Below, one piece after another: positions 11,384 through 23,085 of a stretch of 64,000 nucleotides of DNA. Every line of letters begins with the position of its first letter. Within the stretch, counting starts at the first letter, position 1. The notes below the pieces were generated by a model, which saw only the letters and a program-made list of their open reading frames with translations, did no database searches and was not told where the DNA came from. Location: NCBI GenBank assembly GCA_017311185.1, contig JAESUZ010003487.1, positions 1,894,001 through 1,958,000 on the forward strand, given 5' to 3'. The stretch comes from Proteles cristata cristata. Lineage: Eukaryota; Chordata; Mammalia; Carnivora; Hyaenidae. A program made the translations under genes and the position numbers.

Positions 11384-11395
11384 TTATTTTGTTGT

Positions 11396-11616
11396 GGGGT
11401 GTCTGTGCTCAGTCGGTTGAGCATCCAACTTTGGCTCAGGTCATGATGTCACAATTCATGAGTTCAAGCCCCATGTCAGGCTCTATGCTGGCAGCTCAGA
11501 GCCTGGAGCCTGCTTCAGGTTCTGTGTCTCCCTCACTCTCTGCCTGTCCCCACTTGCACTCTGTCTTTCTCTATATATATCTTTCAAAAATAAAATTTAA
11601 AAAAATTTAAAAAGAG
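11396..11616 (+). repeat. CanSINE
   Basis: The head GGGGTGTCTGTGCTCAGTCG, GGCTCTATGCTGGCAGCTCA and the tail TTTCAAAAATAAAATTTAAA. The flanks TTATTTTGTTGT (11384-11395) and TTATATTGTTGT (11617-11628) are the target duplication with one mismatch. Confidence 0.94.
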
Positions 11617-11811
11617 TTATATTGTTGTATCAATATTCTTCATTTCCATGTGCACTCCCTAACCGCTAAGCACTCCCCATACAGAAAGAGGGAGCAGTAG
11701 GTAAAAGGTTTCACCAACAGTTACTTTCATGGTATTACACATGGGAATGGTCATGGACTTTTTCAAATGCCACACAAGTGATGCTTGTCCCACAGCATCC
11801 TTCTGCTCAAT

Positions 11812-11990
11812 ACATGTGCATGTGAATCCCTTGAGATGCTTGCTAAACATGCCAATTCCTGAGCTCCTCTTCACAGTGAAGGAATCACAAGATCTGAAGG
11901 TGGAGTCCAGACACCTGGACTTAACACACTCTTCAAAAAATTCTTATTCACAGGAAAATCTGAGATCCAGTGGACTCAAAATGGACTCAT
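11812..11990 (+). repeat. possible MER5-like remnant
   Basis: CTTGCTAAACATGCCAATTC with CTGAGCTCC and AGGTGGAGTCCAGACACCTG resemble the MER5A middle. The terminal blocks are not clear. Confidence 0.35.
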
Positions 11991-13139
11991 TCATATTGTC
12001 TCTAGTCCTCTACAGAAAAATAAGGTGCTTGCATCTGACCTCAGGAGCTAAATGTAGATGTACATCTTAAGCTCAGTAAGAACGTACTCATTTTCCATTT
12101 CATATAGAAAGGTGGGGGCAGGTGGGCAAACCATCAGTACAATTGGAGGACTTAAAAGAAGAGTCTCTGTGCTCTTGGAGACAGTTGAAGTTATTACTGA
12201 TAATCACTCAGGGAGGAAACACGTTTACCAAAGAGCATGCTAAATGCCTGCAGGTCTATAGGAGCCCTTCAACTGAGACATGCTTCGTGGAGAAATGGAT
12301 AATTAAAGAGTTCATGTTCAGTTAAATGTGAGGATCTATGAGATACTAAGAAATATACAAAGTGCTAAAAAGCTGTGTACAGAAACATTTGTTATTGCTA
12401 ACTATGAGAAAAAGAACTCTTGTGGAGTCTGAAGTCTAGAGTGAGTCTTTAATACTGTCAATGGAGATATAGCATCTTGGATTTGGTGACTATTGTTTCA
12501 TCCAGCATTTTTTAAAATGGAAAATAACTTAGTTATAAATAAATGTAGACTCTTAACAGGGATTTAATGATAATGAGAGGAGTGGAATTATTGCTCACCA
12601 AATGAATTAAAATATATTTTGTAAATTCCATTTTGAGCAACAATCCCAACCAATCCCCATCCTACAATGCACACATTCAAAGGTACCAACTCCTGAATGC
12701 TGTGACATTGTATTGTATTTTTTTCTGATGTGGGAGACAATCTATTTTGTCTTCTCATTTAAATCATTGTACATGGAAGCAGCACACAATATGGAGTGAT
12801 AAAAACTATCAGGAAATTAAAATGTGCTCAACTAATGAAAAAATAGATATCAAACTTTCAGGTCCTAATAAAGGACCTTGAACTTGCAACAAAGCATACA
12901 TGATAAACAGATAACCCATATACTTCATATCTTAATTTTACATCTGACATGAAGAAACCCAGTCTATTGCTACAACTTGTACAAATATTCTTTAATGTCT
13001 TCCCAGGAGCATACACAGAGAGACATTCTAGCGATAACATGATTTTTATAACACCCGCAGTAGTATTAGGATAAACTATTAGAAGATACAAAAGAAAAAA
13101 TAATTAATTCAACGATTTTTTTACATGACTTCCATGTTT
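11991..13139. other. unclassified AT-rich DNA
   Basis: No gene or repeat is recognised. Short open frames here do not resemble known domains. Confidence 0.4.
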
Positions 13140-13560
13140 CTAGATGGTGCTTTCTACATACTTGGCATATTTCAGTGAACAGCAAAATGTGACCAAAAAA
13201 TGTGCCTCCATGCTATTTGGGAAAAACAATAATAGTTTAAGAAGTAAATTATGCAGTATATAAGCTTGTGATTAGTGCTGCGGAGAAAATGGAGCCGAGT
13301 AAGAGGGTTTCAGAGTGAGAGGGTGCGGAGGCAGGTTCCAGTGTAAATAGGATCATCAGGATAGTCTGGAATAAGAAGGTGAAGATTTGAGCACAGGCTT
13401 GAAGGAGGCAAAGTCATTACAAAACAGATATTTATGGAAAGAGCGTTCCACACAACACAAAAGGCTAGTGGGTACCAAGAACACAAAGAGGCCAACACTT
13501 AGGGAAGCGCAAGGTCCAAGAGGGCATGTAAGTAAGGGCACTAGAAGTATGTGAAGCCTC
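13140..13560 (+). repeat. ancient mammalian repeat remnant, family not assigned
   Basis: TTCAGTGAACAGCAAAATGT, GATTAGTGCTGCGGAGAAAA, GAGCACAGGCTTGAAGGAGG and GAAAGAGCGTTCCACACAAC occur in the order of a widespread old interspersed repeat ('...gaacaaaacag...gatagtgctatggag...cctgaaggag...agcattcca...'). I cannot name the family securely. Confidence 0.45.
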
Positions 13561-14699
13561 CCACCTACAGCTACAAAAAGCACAGATTAAATAAAGCCCA
13601 ACTCCTAACCAGATTAACATAAAACCTTACCCGACAGGTCTATTTACCTCACCTCCTAGTACAAAATGAAATGCTATAAATTACAAACACTGTAAATGAA
13701 GGATGACTTTGATGGGCTCATCAGTAAAATAGATACAGTCTATTGACCATTACTGGGGCATCAAATACAGGAATAGCAAGTAAACAGGAAGGAGCAAGTC
13801 CCTTCTCCTTCCTCCTGCCTCCTAGTCTCCACCCAGCGCCCTCTACAAACAGAAAGTCAGCTAGCAAAGGCACAGTAACTTGCATAATCCCAGCCCCAGT
13901 GTCACAAGCCAGGTATGGCAGAGTGAATGAGAGCTGGCAGCCAGTTGCTCAATCACTGGTATGACATTCCACCAAGACCAACACATTCCATCAAGACCAA
14001 CACATTCCCCTGAGACTATCATTTGAGTAATCGTCCAGAGGAAATTGGGTTGCTTGGAAAAAAGCAAGGTATTTTGGTTGCTGGGCAAACAAACATGGAA
14101 ACGTAGGAATTCTAGGAGACTAGGAATAGGCACCTCCTAAGTATCTAATAAAAGACGGCTACCTCTCACAGTTTCTAAAAAGGCGGCAAAAATATTCTGA
14201 TTTTTTTATTTAAGAGATTAGCTCAGTAATGGCTTTTGGGGGAAAGTTTAAAAATGATATAATGCTTTACCCATTCAGTGTATGACTCCAGGAATATGGA
14301 ACACAGAGATCAAAGAGCAAGCATAAATTTGCAGAGTTAAATGCTAAGAGAGAACATTCCTAAGTAGCTGGTGATGGGCATTTTGCAGAGCACCTGAGAG
14401 GAAAGCAAAAGCTCCTTAGAAATAGTCATTGGAATTTGGTACTTAAAAAAATTGTCTTTGAGGCAATTATAGACTGAGGTACCAAGAGTCTTCTGCAATT
14501 AATGTTAGAGGCTTTGATAAAGGACCCAGCAAATGCAGAGCAGACTGGGACATGAGAACTTGAGGCACATGGAAAAGTTGACAAGTGATGGAGACAACCA
14601 AATCTCATGAGGATAAAAGAAACTTCTTTACATCAGGATAAGCATTCTACCAATCATGATAGCAGAAGAATCAAAAGTATCAAACTCAAATTAAATAAA
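13561..14699. other. unclassified DNA with a 19-bp tandem duplication
   Basis: ACATTCCACCAAGACCAAC at 13964-13982 is repeated with one change at 13983-14001, followed by a partial third ACATTCC. The rest shows no recognisable gene or repeat. Confidence 0.45.
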
Positions 14700-14930
14700 T
14701 AAATATTGAGGGAAATGACGAAGCTGGAGAAGAAGGGGAAAAATAGTTGGGGAGAGGGAGGGAGGCAAACCATGAGAGACTCTTGAATCCTGAGAACAAA
14801 CTGAGGGTTTAGGGGGGAGGGGGAGAGGTCAAGGGGGGTGATGAGCATGGCGGAGGGCACTTGTTGGGATGAGCATTGGGTGTTATATGGAAACCAAGTT
14901 GACAATAAACTATTTAAAGAAAAAAAAATC
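14700..14930 (+). repeat. carnivore L1 3' UTR fragment
   Basis: GGGGAAAAATAGTTGGGGAG, GAGAGACTCTTGAATCCTGA, GAGGGCACTTGTTGGGATGA and GGGTGTTATATGGAAACCAA match the 3' UTR of the full-length L1 ending at 32262 in this window. Only the last ~230 bp are present, so the insert is severely 5'-truncated. No target duplication is evident. Confidence 0.9.
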
Positions 14931-16535
14931 ACAGCCATGTGTATACTACCAAAACAAGAGATGATGTTCTTTTTATTTGCTATTTTTTATATCTCTGAAA
15001 CCTATACACAGAAGAATTTCCTCTGCATGTGAACAATATAAATATAATAATGTACATTGTGTATGCAATACTATATGAAATCTACAGAGAGAAAAATCTT
15101 TCTATTTCTTTTACGAGGCAGAATCACTGTGTGATGAAAGGATTCTCTCAAGACTTTTTCAAACAATTTCAGACTGCCTCTCCTTTAATTTTAAGGTGCA
15201 TTAATAATACAATATTTTTTAGAGTTGATCCAAGAAATTTTTTTAAAATTCTGATGTGTTTAATAGACAAGAGATGGATCAGAATTCTCTTGGCTATATA
15301 AGAAACATATATATATGAATATATATATATATGAATTCAATTCACAGCTGAGCCTATGTTTCCTCCATAATGATAAAAATGCTGGAAACAAGTTACAAAG
15401 GATAAATTTTTCTGGCTCTATTGGAAATTTTCTCAGGCCCAAATCAAAGAGAAATGAAGAACTAAAATAACTTAGTTTTTCACACATAATAAAAAAAAAA
15501 AAACTCTTTCAAAACAATGGGATGCTGATTCACAGTGAAATTTCCAAGTCAAATAAAAATGGAACATTGTTGTATACAGGGAAGAATCCTGGCCTCACAA
15601 TCAAAAGTCACATTCCAATTACTCTGTTTTTGCTACCTGATAACCTGTGCCAAGTCTCTTATTTGCCTTTAAATAAGGAGTGGATCTAAATGATCTTTAG
15701 ATCATTTCTAAAGATGTTCAACTCTAACATCTTATGATTCTATGAATCTCCACGAATAGAATCAATGTATAAGAAAATGAGCCAAACAAAAGAAAGTAGG
15801 AATATAATAAGGAAAATGGAATAATTAACAGAGAACTGTGCACAATTTATACGGAAAAGACAAAACCGTTTGTACCATTATAATCTCATAAATAAAACAT
15901 AATCCAATCTACTTTGTACAAAACACAATTTATAGAATTACAAAATAAGGATAACACCAAAGTCTACATACTATATTCTATTATTCAAATAAGGAATTTC
16001 AAAGTGCTTTCATTTGGGATGATGTTTCAATCTTGTGAAACAGGGCAAAATTATCTGTTTTGGATGCAAAAATAATTGCATCCAAAATTTAAGAAAGAAT
16101 TTTTTCACTATAAAGTTAGTAAAAACTGTTTCTGAAGAAATTTGTGAAACTGCCCCCCCAGATAACCATATTATGCTTCATATGATACTGCATGACATCA
16201 ATTTTCATTCACAATTTTTTCACATTTTTCCAATTCTCAAAAAGGATATTTCTTCCAAGTAATGACTATCTTAAATACAATGAAATATGGAGGTTTTTTA
16301 TATGCATGACTTATCTTCTCTATCAGATTATATTTGAGAAGGGAAAAGGAACAATGAAAGAAACCCAAATCAAGCCATAATAAATCAATGCAGGGAAAGA
16401 GATCCATCTTCCTTACAGAAGAATTTCAACTAATTTACATACAGCTCTCCCTCCAAGACAAGGACTCAACTCCACCTTTCTGAACTACACTATGAATCTA
16501 ATTCCTGAGTATAGGCTCTACTAGCAACTTGCTTC
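14931..16535. other. unclassified AT-rich DNA
   Basis: No gene recognised. It contains alternating AT tracts near 15307-15333 and a 12-bp-arm hairpin at 16058-16087. Confidence 0.4.
16058..16087. repeat. perfect 12-bp-arm inverted repeat
   Basis: TTTTGGATGCAA at 16058-16069, a 6-nt AAATAA spacer, then TTGCATCCAAAA at 16076-16087. The arms are perfectly complementary. The stem is too short for a typical pre-miRNA. Confidence 0.85.
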
Positions 16536-16539
16536 CAAA

Positions 16540-17165
16540 GAGTACAGTATAAGAAGGAGGGGATAGTGGAAAGGGAAAAAGTAACTTTACAGTGGAAATA
16601 CCAGGCACACACCACATTGCCCAATGATCAAGATTAATATTATCAGTGATAAGACATAATGATAGCATGTAGCCTTAATATGAGGTGATGAGGATACTTC
16701 ATCTCTGTGGTCTTCCTCTCCAAAACCCATAACATCAGTCTAACCATGAGAGAAACATCAGACAAATCCCAGTAAAGAAAGACTCTGCACAACAGCTGTC
16801 CGGCGCCCCTGAAAACTTGTTGAGGTCATGAAAAACAAGGAATATCTAAAAGGCCATCATAGAACAGAGAAGACTATGGAAACATGATGATGACTAAACG
16901 TAATATGGTATCCTGGGTTGGATGCTTGAACTAAAAAGGGGCATTAAAGGAAAAAACTAAGGAAATCTGGATAAAGTGTGGAGTTTAGTTAATAATGTAT
17001 AAATGTTGGTTTCTTAGGTGTAACAAATATATCATAGTAATAGAAGTTGTCACAACAGGAGAAACTGGAAGAAAATCATATGAGAACTCTCTGTACTATT
17101 TTTTGCAACTTTTCTGTAAATGTAAAACTCTTCTAAAATTAAAACTTTATTTTAAAAAATCAAAA
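16540..17165 (+). repeat. L1M 3' UTR
   Basis: GTAACTTTACAGTGGAAATA, GCATGTAGCCTTAATATGAG, CCATGAGAGAAACATCAGAC, ATCCTGGGTTGGATGCTTGA and CTCTCTGTACTATTTTTTGC occur in the order of an old L1M 3' UTR, ending in a TTTATTTTAAAAA tail. No ORF2 remains are recognised upstream. Confidence 0.8.
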
Positions 17166-17235
17166 AAAGTATCAAACTCAAATAAATAATAAATAAATAA
17201 ATAAGGAAAGTGCACACATTAAAAAAAAAAAGTGA

Positions 17236-18614
17236 AGATCAAAACCCCATAGTATATTACTGGTAGTTGTTAATATTTCTTTAAATTAAGTCTATTGCAG
17301 TGTTCACCAAGCTAGTGCTGGACAGATATGGTTTTAGGAGGCACACATAGCTCTAAGATGTACTCCACAGAAGAAAAGGATTCTGTGGTATTCTACTTCA
17401 GGATTCACGTTTGCATATCAAAGAGCTGGGCTTGAGAAGCTTGCTGTAAAGAGAAATGCTCAACTCTAACCCAATGTGTCCTCAGTTTATTTAAATTAAA
17501 AAGCCTGTTTTCAATAAGCATCTCCCTGAACGGGTTTTTTTTTTCAGAACACAGTTTGCAATACTTAGCTATATGTTGTTTGTTAAAAGCATATAATTGC
17601 CCGTTTCATAGAATAAACACATTTCTTTTCATTCTTTGTTGTCTTAATAAAATCAAAATGTAAAACCCCTCATTTTATAAAATGTTGTCACTTTTTAAAA
17701 ATGTCCTGATCTGAGCGTTTCAAACTATCACTTGCAGGCAAGACTCTGGTGCCACAGACAGGCCAGTTAAGTAACCCTCCCCTTAGCAAGCTGCTTTATG
17801 GGGCCCTTAGCACTTCTGGATGGACCCACCCAACCCACATGGACCACTTCCCTTTAGAGGGACACAATACAATTGGTCATAGGCGGCTTTACTGCCCCTA
17901 TAGGTAGATTGTACTCTTCCTTATTTTCCCCAAATCCCAAAATTGGTGATGACTGGGGATAAAACTAGGGAAAAGTAAGGATTTCCTAAATTGTATTTTC
18001 ATATCTCCCAACGTAAATATCATTTGACGAAAACTTTTAAAAAATGGACTTGTTCTAAGGAGATGAAATACCTATTGACGTATTATGAAAATAGATAAAC
18101 ATGCCTCTCAATGATGGCAATTTTCACATATTCCAAGGTAACTGTATTTCACCTGATTGTTCAAGAGGGGTTTCCCTCCACACCTATTTTGAAAGCAAAC
18201 TATAAAATGATTCCAAGTTTCTGAAAGTTCCCAGATGGTGCTTTGTAAATGCATAAAATGTTTGTTCTCTCTGCCTCCCTCCTCTTTTCTTCCCTTCCTC
18301 TCTCTCTTCCCAAACTTGCTCTTGGCTATTAATACTTTCTGTTAAAGGTTTGGAAAGCAAAAGTGCAATTTCGGTTCAAATGGAACGTAGTTTCATAGAA
18401 CTGAACTACAGTGGTGAAGTTTTAGGAAATATTAAATGGCAGAATAACATTTCAGAAATTTTGAAAGCCCAAATCAGTTAATAATGATAAATATAATTCT
18501 GCTTTTATGGAATGCAGGCAAGCTAAATTTCATTCCAAAAAGGTATAAATTCTTTCTTTTTTTGTAGGATTTTATTAAAATAAATGAATTCCAGTTCCCT
18601 ATCTTAATTTCCAG
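17236..18614. other. unclassified, apparently single-copy DNA
   Basis: No repeat family or gene is recognised in about 1.4 kb. It is among the longest repeat-free stretches of the window. Confidence 0.4.
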
Positions 18615-18690
18615 ATGCTGCCTCAAGCCTTCGACATCGTCGGAAGGCTGGTCACCCAGTTTGCGTGCAATGGGAGGAGCGCTGTGTGAG
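18615..18690 (+). other. candidate exon-like segment
   Basis: A 76-bp segment preceded by TATCTTAATTTCCAG (acceptor-like) and followed by GTGAGAATTT (donor-like). It holds five CpGs, including TCGACATCGTCGG, in CpG-poor surroundings. Two of the three forward frames are open throughout; the frame starting at its ATG ends in TGA. No homology is recognised, and it may be chance. Confidence 0.2.
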
Positions 18691-18769
18691 GTGAGAATTT
18701 GTCAGAGACGAGAAGATCTCAGCTGTAAGAAATGTGTAAAGGGGAGCTGTTAAAATTAGAGTAGTATTA

Positions 18770-19035
18770 ATATAGCAATTTACAGTTTATAAAATATTTG
18801 CATTGACATTATTTCACTTGGCTATCCAAATAATTCATAACAGAAGCTAAGCAGGTACAATCATTTTCTGTTTTGCACTGAAAGCCATAGACCCTGGGAG
18901 AGGCTACACGGAGTATCCTGGAACACACAGGGATAAGAAGCAAGGATGACCTAGATCCAGGGCATCTAACTCCAGACCCTGTGGTCTTTGCTCATTCATC
19001 CACTGTCCCACCTGGAGGTCGGCTAAGGCTCAAAT
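18770..19035 (-). repeat. MIR element
   Basis: TTTGCATTGACATTATTTCA, GCCATAGACCCTGGGAGAGG and GATGACCTAGATCCAGGGCA, then CATCTAACTCCAGACCCTGT, follow the reverse MIR order. Confidence 0.6.
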
Positions 19036-19250
19036 TTATAACCAGCGACTCTCATCAGCTCAGCAAGTGAAGGCTTAACTAGACGCTTAGAGAAAAAAGT
19101 CATGTCACTTTTAAGAGTAAAGAATCATAAAATAGCATTTCGATGCTGTAAATTTTTTGTAAAGAATTTTATCATATTAAGAAATCTTAAAAACCTTCAA
19201 GACACTCCTTGCATAACAAACTATTAAGTTAAATACATTCATTAATTTAT

Positions 19251-19454
19251 CTTTTTTTGAAGTTTATTTATTTTAAGAAAAAGGAGAAAAGAGCACAGGG
19301 GAGGGGCAGAGAAAGAGGGAGAGAGAATCCCACGTACGACCCCCTCTATCAGTGAAGGGCCTTATGCAGGGCTCAATCCCACAAACCGTGAGATCATGAC
19401 TCGAGCTGAAATCAAGAGTCAAATCTTTAACCCAATGAACCACCCTGGAACCCC
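19251..19454 (-). repeat. CanSINE, reverse strand
   Basis: Tail TTTTTTTGAAGTTTATTTAT, body GGGGAGGGGCAGAGAAAGAG and decayed head GAACCACCCTGGAACCCC. It is more diverged than most copies here. Confidence 0.9.
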
Positions 19455-20344
19455 GAGTTAATTTACCCTTAAAAAAGAGCAAACCGCATAAATTATATCT
19501 CAATAAGTTGGTTTTTATAAAAAACAAACATTAATGTTAGATTTGTTTATATATATATAAATATATCATAAAACTGATGGAAATAATTTGGAGAGTTCCG
19601 TGCTTATTTCTTACACTCTGCTACAGCTCTCAATAAAATGCTAGTTTTCATATAAAATATTCTAAAATCTGTTAGATTGTTCAAATATGTACCAGTCATT
19701 TACCATTTCAACACGACTGATTTGAGGTTTTAACAATTGTCAGTGAGGGAAGTCGCCAAGCATGCAACAAAATGGTTCCAACAATCATAATCTATAAATT
19801 TGCTAAAGCTTAAAGATACTACCTAATTTCTGTCAGCTAAAAAACCCCATGAAACGCTGGGGTAAGTTTGAATCATTAGGAGAGAGAGAGAATAGGTGGT
19901 TCATTAATTATCTCTGCCTGTTAAAGAACATGCAACTCATTTATTCTTTTATTTGACAAATATTTATTGTGTTGACTGTTAAAGATGCTAGTGAAAACAG
20001 AAAGTTAAGTGATAGAAACAATGCAAAGACATGTTTACTGAGCATGTTTCATGTGTGGCACTGAAAATGTGTGAGTAAAGCTATTCTTTTCTTTATGGAG
20101 ATGGAAGTTTGGCAAAAGACAAAATAACTCACATAAACTTAGATGTAGAAACTACTTCAGCTAAGCTTAAAACTCAGTTCAGGTGCCAAAATTTAAAGAT
20201 CATCACCTCTAAAATAGAAAGAACACATAAATCATGGCTAGAGCTGGCGTTGAAATCCAGTTCAAGACAGGCACATTCAAGATTTGTACCTGAAATTCAA
20301 CAAATCAGTACCAATATAGTCTGTAATCTATAAGGCAAGATCAA
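19455..20344. other. unclassified AT-rich DNA
   Basis: No gene recognised. 19940-20070 carries TTTGACAAATATTTATTGTG, typical of old interspersed repeats, without enough context to assign a family. Confidence 0.35.
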
Positions 20345-20848
20345 GTACATGAAGGTTGTGGGCAACAAACTAGGAATAGAAAGAAACCACCTCGATGCAT
20401 TAAGACTCATATATAAAAAGACCACAGCTCACATCATACTCAATGGTGAAAGACTGCAAGCTTTGTACTTTATGATCAGAACAAGGCAAGGATACTATTG
20501 TCACTACTATTCAACACAGTGCTGGAAGTCCTTTTTGGAACAATTAAACAAGAGAAAGAAGTAAAAGGCTTCCAAAATGGAAAAGAAGTAAAACTATCTT
20601 TGTTCACAGAAGACATGATTTTATAAGTGGAAAACCCATAAACCCTACCAAAAAATTGTTAGAAATAATAAATGATTTTAGCAAAGTTTCAGAATACAAA
20701 AATCAACACAGAAAAATCAGTTGTGTATCTAAAGCACTAAAAATGATCAATCCAGAAAGGAAATATTAAGAAAACAACTTCATTTACTAAAGTAAAAAAA
20801 ATAAAAATAAAGCAAAAAACTTAAGAATAAACAGAATAAACCTAACTA

Positions 20849-21093
20849 GGGACTCCTGGATGGCTCAGTCAGTTAAGTGTCCAACTTTAGCTCAGGTCAT
20901 GATCTCATGGTTCATGGGTTCAAGGCCCGCATAAGGTTCTGTACTAACAGCTCAGAGCCTGGAGCCTTGTTCAGATTCTGTGTCTTCCTTTCTTTCTCTC
21001 TCTCTGTCTCTCTCTGCCCCTCCCCCAACTTGTGCACTCTCTTTCTCTCTCTCTCCCTCAAAAATAAATAAATAAACTTAAAAAAAAAAAAAA
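20849..21093 (+). repeat. CanSINE inside L1 (first of two at one site)
   Basis: Head GGGACTCCTGGATGGCTCAG, body CAGCTCAGAGCCTGGAGCCT, tail AAAAATAAATAAATAAACTT plus a 13-nt A run. Flanked by GAATAAACCTAACTA (20834-20848) and GAGTAAATCTAACCA (21094-21108), diverged target copies. Confidence 0.95.
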
Positions 21094-21108
21094 GAGTAAA
21101 TCTAACCA

Positions 21109-21326
21109 GGGGTGGCTGGGTAGCTCAGTTGGTTGAGCAACTGACTCAACTTCAGCTCAGGTCATGATCTTGCAGTTCGTCAGTTCAAGTCCCAAAATCA
21201 GACTCTGTACTGACAACGTGCTTGAAATTCTCTGCCTTCACTCTCTGCCCCTCCCCTGCTCATGCTCTCTCTCTGCCTCAAAATGAAAATAACTAAATAA
21301 ATAAATAACACCTTATTTTAAAAAAA
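21109..21326 (+). repeat. CanSINE inside L1 (second at the same site)
   Basis: Head GGGGTGGCTGGGTAGCTCAG, CT-rich body, tail AAATAACTAAATAAATAAAT. Flanked by target copies at 21094-21108 and 21327-21341. The latter is the undisrupted L1 continuation. Confidence 0.94.
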
Positions 21327-21650
21327 GAATAAACTTAACCAATGAGGTGAAAGAGATCTAAACTGAAGACTACAAAACAGTTGCATTATTTCTTGCCACT
21401 TTAAAAAAATCAAAGACTATACCAAAAAATGCACTCATACATTAGAAGCCTTAATATTGTTAAAATATCTGTACTACCCGAAGTGATCTACAAATTCAGT
21501 GCAATCCCAATCAAAATTCCAATGGCATCTTTTTCAGAAATAAAAAAAAGTCCTAAAATTCACATGGAATTTCAAGGGATCTCAAATAACCAGAACAATC
21601 TTGAAAAAGAACAAAGGCCTCACATTTCTTGATTTCAAAACAAGAGCCAG

Positions 21651-22589
21651 ACACGAAGGGAGCCAGTGTTTAATTCCACAGAAGCACTTTTCTTGTCTGC
21701 ATCACATACAACAGGCTCTGTGCCTGTGTAATGACTCCAGCACCGTATAGAAAGATGCTATTCAATATTGACCAACCCAAGGGCAATTAACATGCTTTCT
21801 TTGAAAGGGTGTTATTGTTTCTTGCTGTTTGTTTATTTCTTACCATGCATGGAGGAATTTTAGAATTTTCCTGGTTTGTTCTAGTCAGGAATAATTTTCC
21901 TAAAGAACAGGGATCTTCTCAAGAAAATGGAAGTTTATTGGAAGACTACAGTAAGTACTAGAGAAAGCCGTGATAGGGGCTCATTGTCCAGCAGGCTCTC
22001 ACGGGAGGTGGGCAAGAATTAAGGTTCTTTTCTCTATGCCTCTTTTGCATGCTATAGGTTTGTGGTCTAGAATTTAGACTCCACCTGATACTGCCTGAAG
22101 TTAGATCTATCTCTTATTAACTGAGTTTCTTCAATGTCATCATCTATCAGAGGCACTAATGAAATGAAGTGTTTAAAACAATATGCCGAATGGGGTAATC
22201 TCAGTATTTTAGATAGTTCCTTTATCTATAGTATATTTTTCTCTATTTATTAAGTAGCTTCCCCTTGACCCAACAAGATGGTTGCCCTCTCTGCCCACTT
22301 TCTGTTCCAAGCCTGCTGTCTGCAAACCTCTGTCTCTCAGTTTGAATTATTGAGAAAGAAATGTTGACTCACTGCCAGCTGGGTTCTACAACATGCCAAG
22401 ATGCCCATTGGCCTAGAGAGGTCAAGGAACAAACCATGTCTAGTACACAGAAATTGTATTTCTTCTCCCCTTACATATAGGATATCTTTACCATTTCACT
22501 AGACAGAGTGAAATAGTTTTCAGCAGAGTATATATCCAATACCATTATATACAGTGGGGAAACAGGATTTATAATTCATCTTTTAGTGC
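21651..22589. other. unclassified DNA
   Basis: No gene or repeat recognised. Confidence 0.4.
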
Positions 22590-22740
22590 TCCACAAAGCT
22601 GATGTTTTTGTTGCTATTTTATGGATCGGGAAACTAAGACAAAGAAAGATTAAGTTGTACATGCTTCAATGAGAGTAAACTGCAGAACAAGCTCTTCGTT
22701 TTATTTCTGTTAACTCCAAACTCCCTATCTTCACCATATT
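22590..22740 (-). repeat. MIR-like remnant
   Basis: ATTTTATGGATCGGGAAACT followed by AAGACAAAGAAAGATTAAGT resembles the reverse MIR core 'ttttacagatgaggaaactgaggcacagagaggttaag'. Confidence 0.5.
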
Positions 22741-22924
22741 CACAACATATAAGGATTGTCCATTTCAGCCTTGTTCATGATAATAGAAAGTTAGATGCAA
22801 TCTAAAGGCCATTTTGGGGACACCTTTACCTCCTTAATCAGATCCCTGCAAAAGCTATCCAATCTGAGCACTAACGAAAGCAATTTCAGCTCCAGCTCAC
22901 GGCAGTCCTAGAATTTTAAACTTC

Positions 22925-23085
22925 AAGAGTTTAAAAATAACACTTTAAAGAGTATCTAAATAACACTCTTCACTTTACAACCGAGAAACCTTAAGCCCAG
23001 TAATATTATGAGATTTGCTCAAGGCCACCTAGTTAGTAATTTAATCAAATAGAAGTCCTCTTTTTCATTGAAACACAACAAATAA
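22925..23085 (-). repeat. MIR-like remnant
   Basis: CACTTTACAACCGAGAAACC, TTAAGCCCAGTAATATTATG and TTTGCTCAAGGCCACCTAGT show the reverse MIR core and the 'gcccaaggtcacacagctagt' block. Confidence 0.6.

Larger units (their letters stand above)
20345..21650 (+). pseudogene. decayed L1 ORF2 (reverse transcriptase) fragment carrying two SINEs
   Basis: A translated stretch at 20349-20564 reads as a decayed L1 reverse transcriptase palm: [10 protein letters not shown] and a RTRQG-like stretch, then LEQLNKRKK. Nucleotides 20596-20640 show a broken catalytic segment (TTCACAGAAGACATGATTTT), where the FADD codons have become FTED-like and are soon followed by a stop. The L1 text resumes after the two SINEs with AATAAACTTAACCAATGAGG and runs through the segment with TACAAATTCAGTGCAATCCC to about 21650. 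Both L1 ends are missing. It is older than the 26-32 kb element and non-functional. Confidence 0.85.

Noticed and set aside
16058..16087. Hairpin as a microRNA precursor
   Set aside because: The 12-bp stem with 6-nt loop is far shorter than a pre-miRNA stem.
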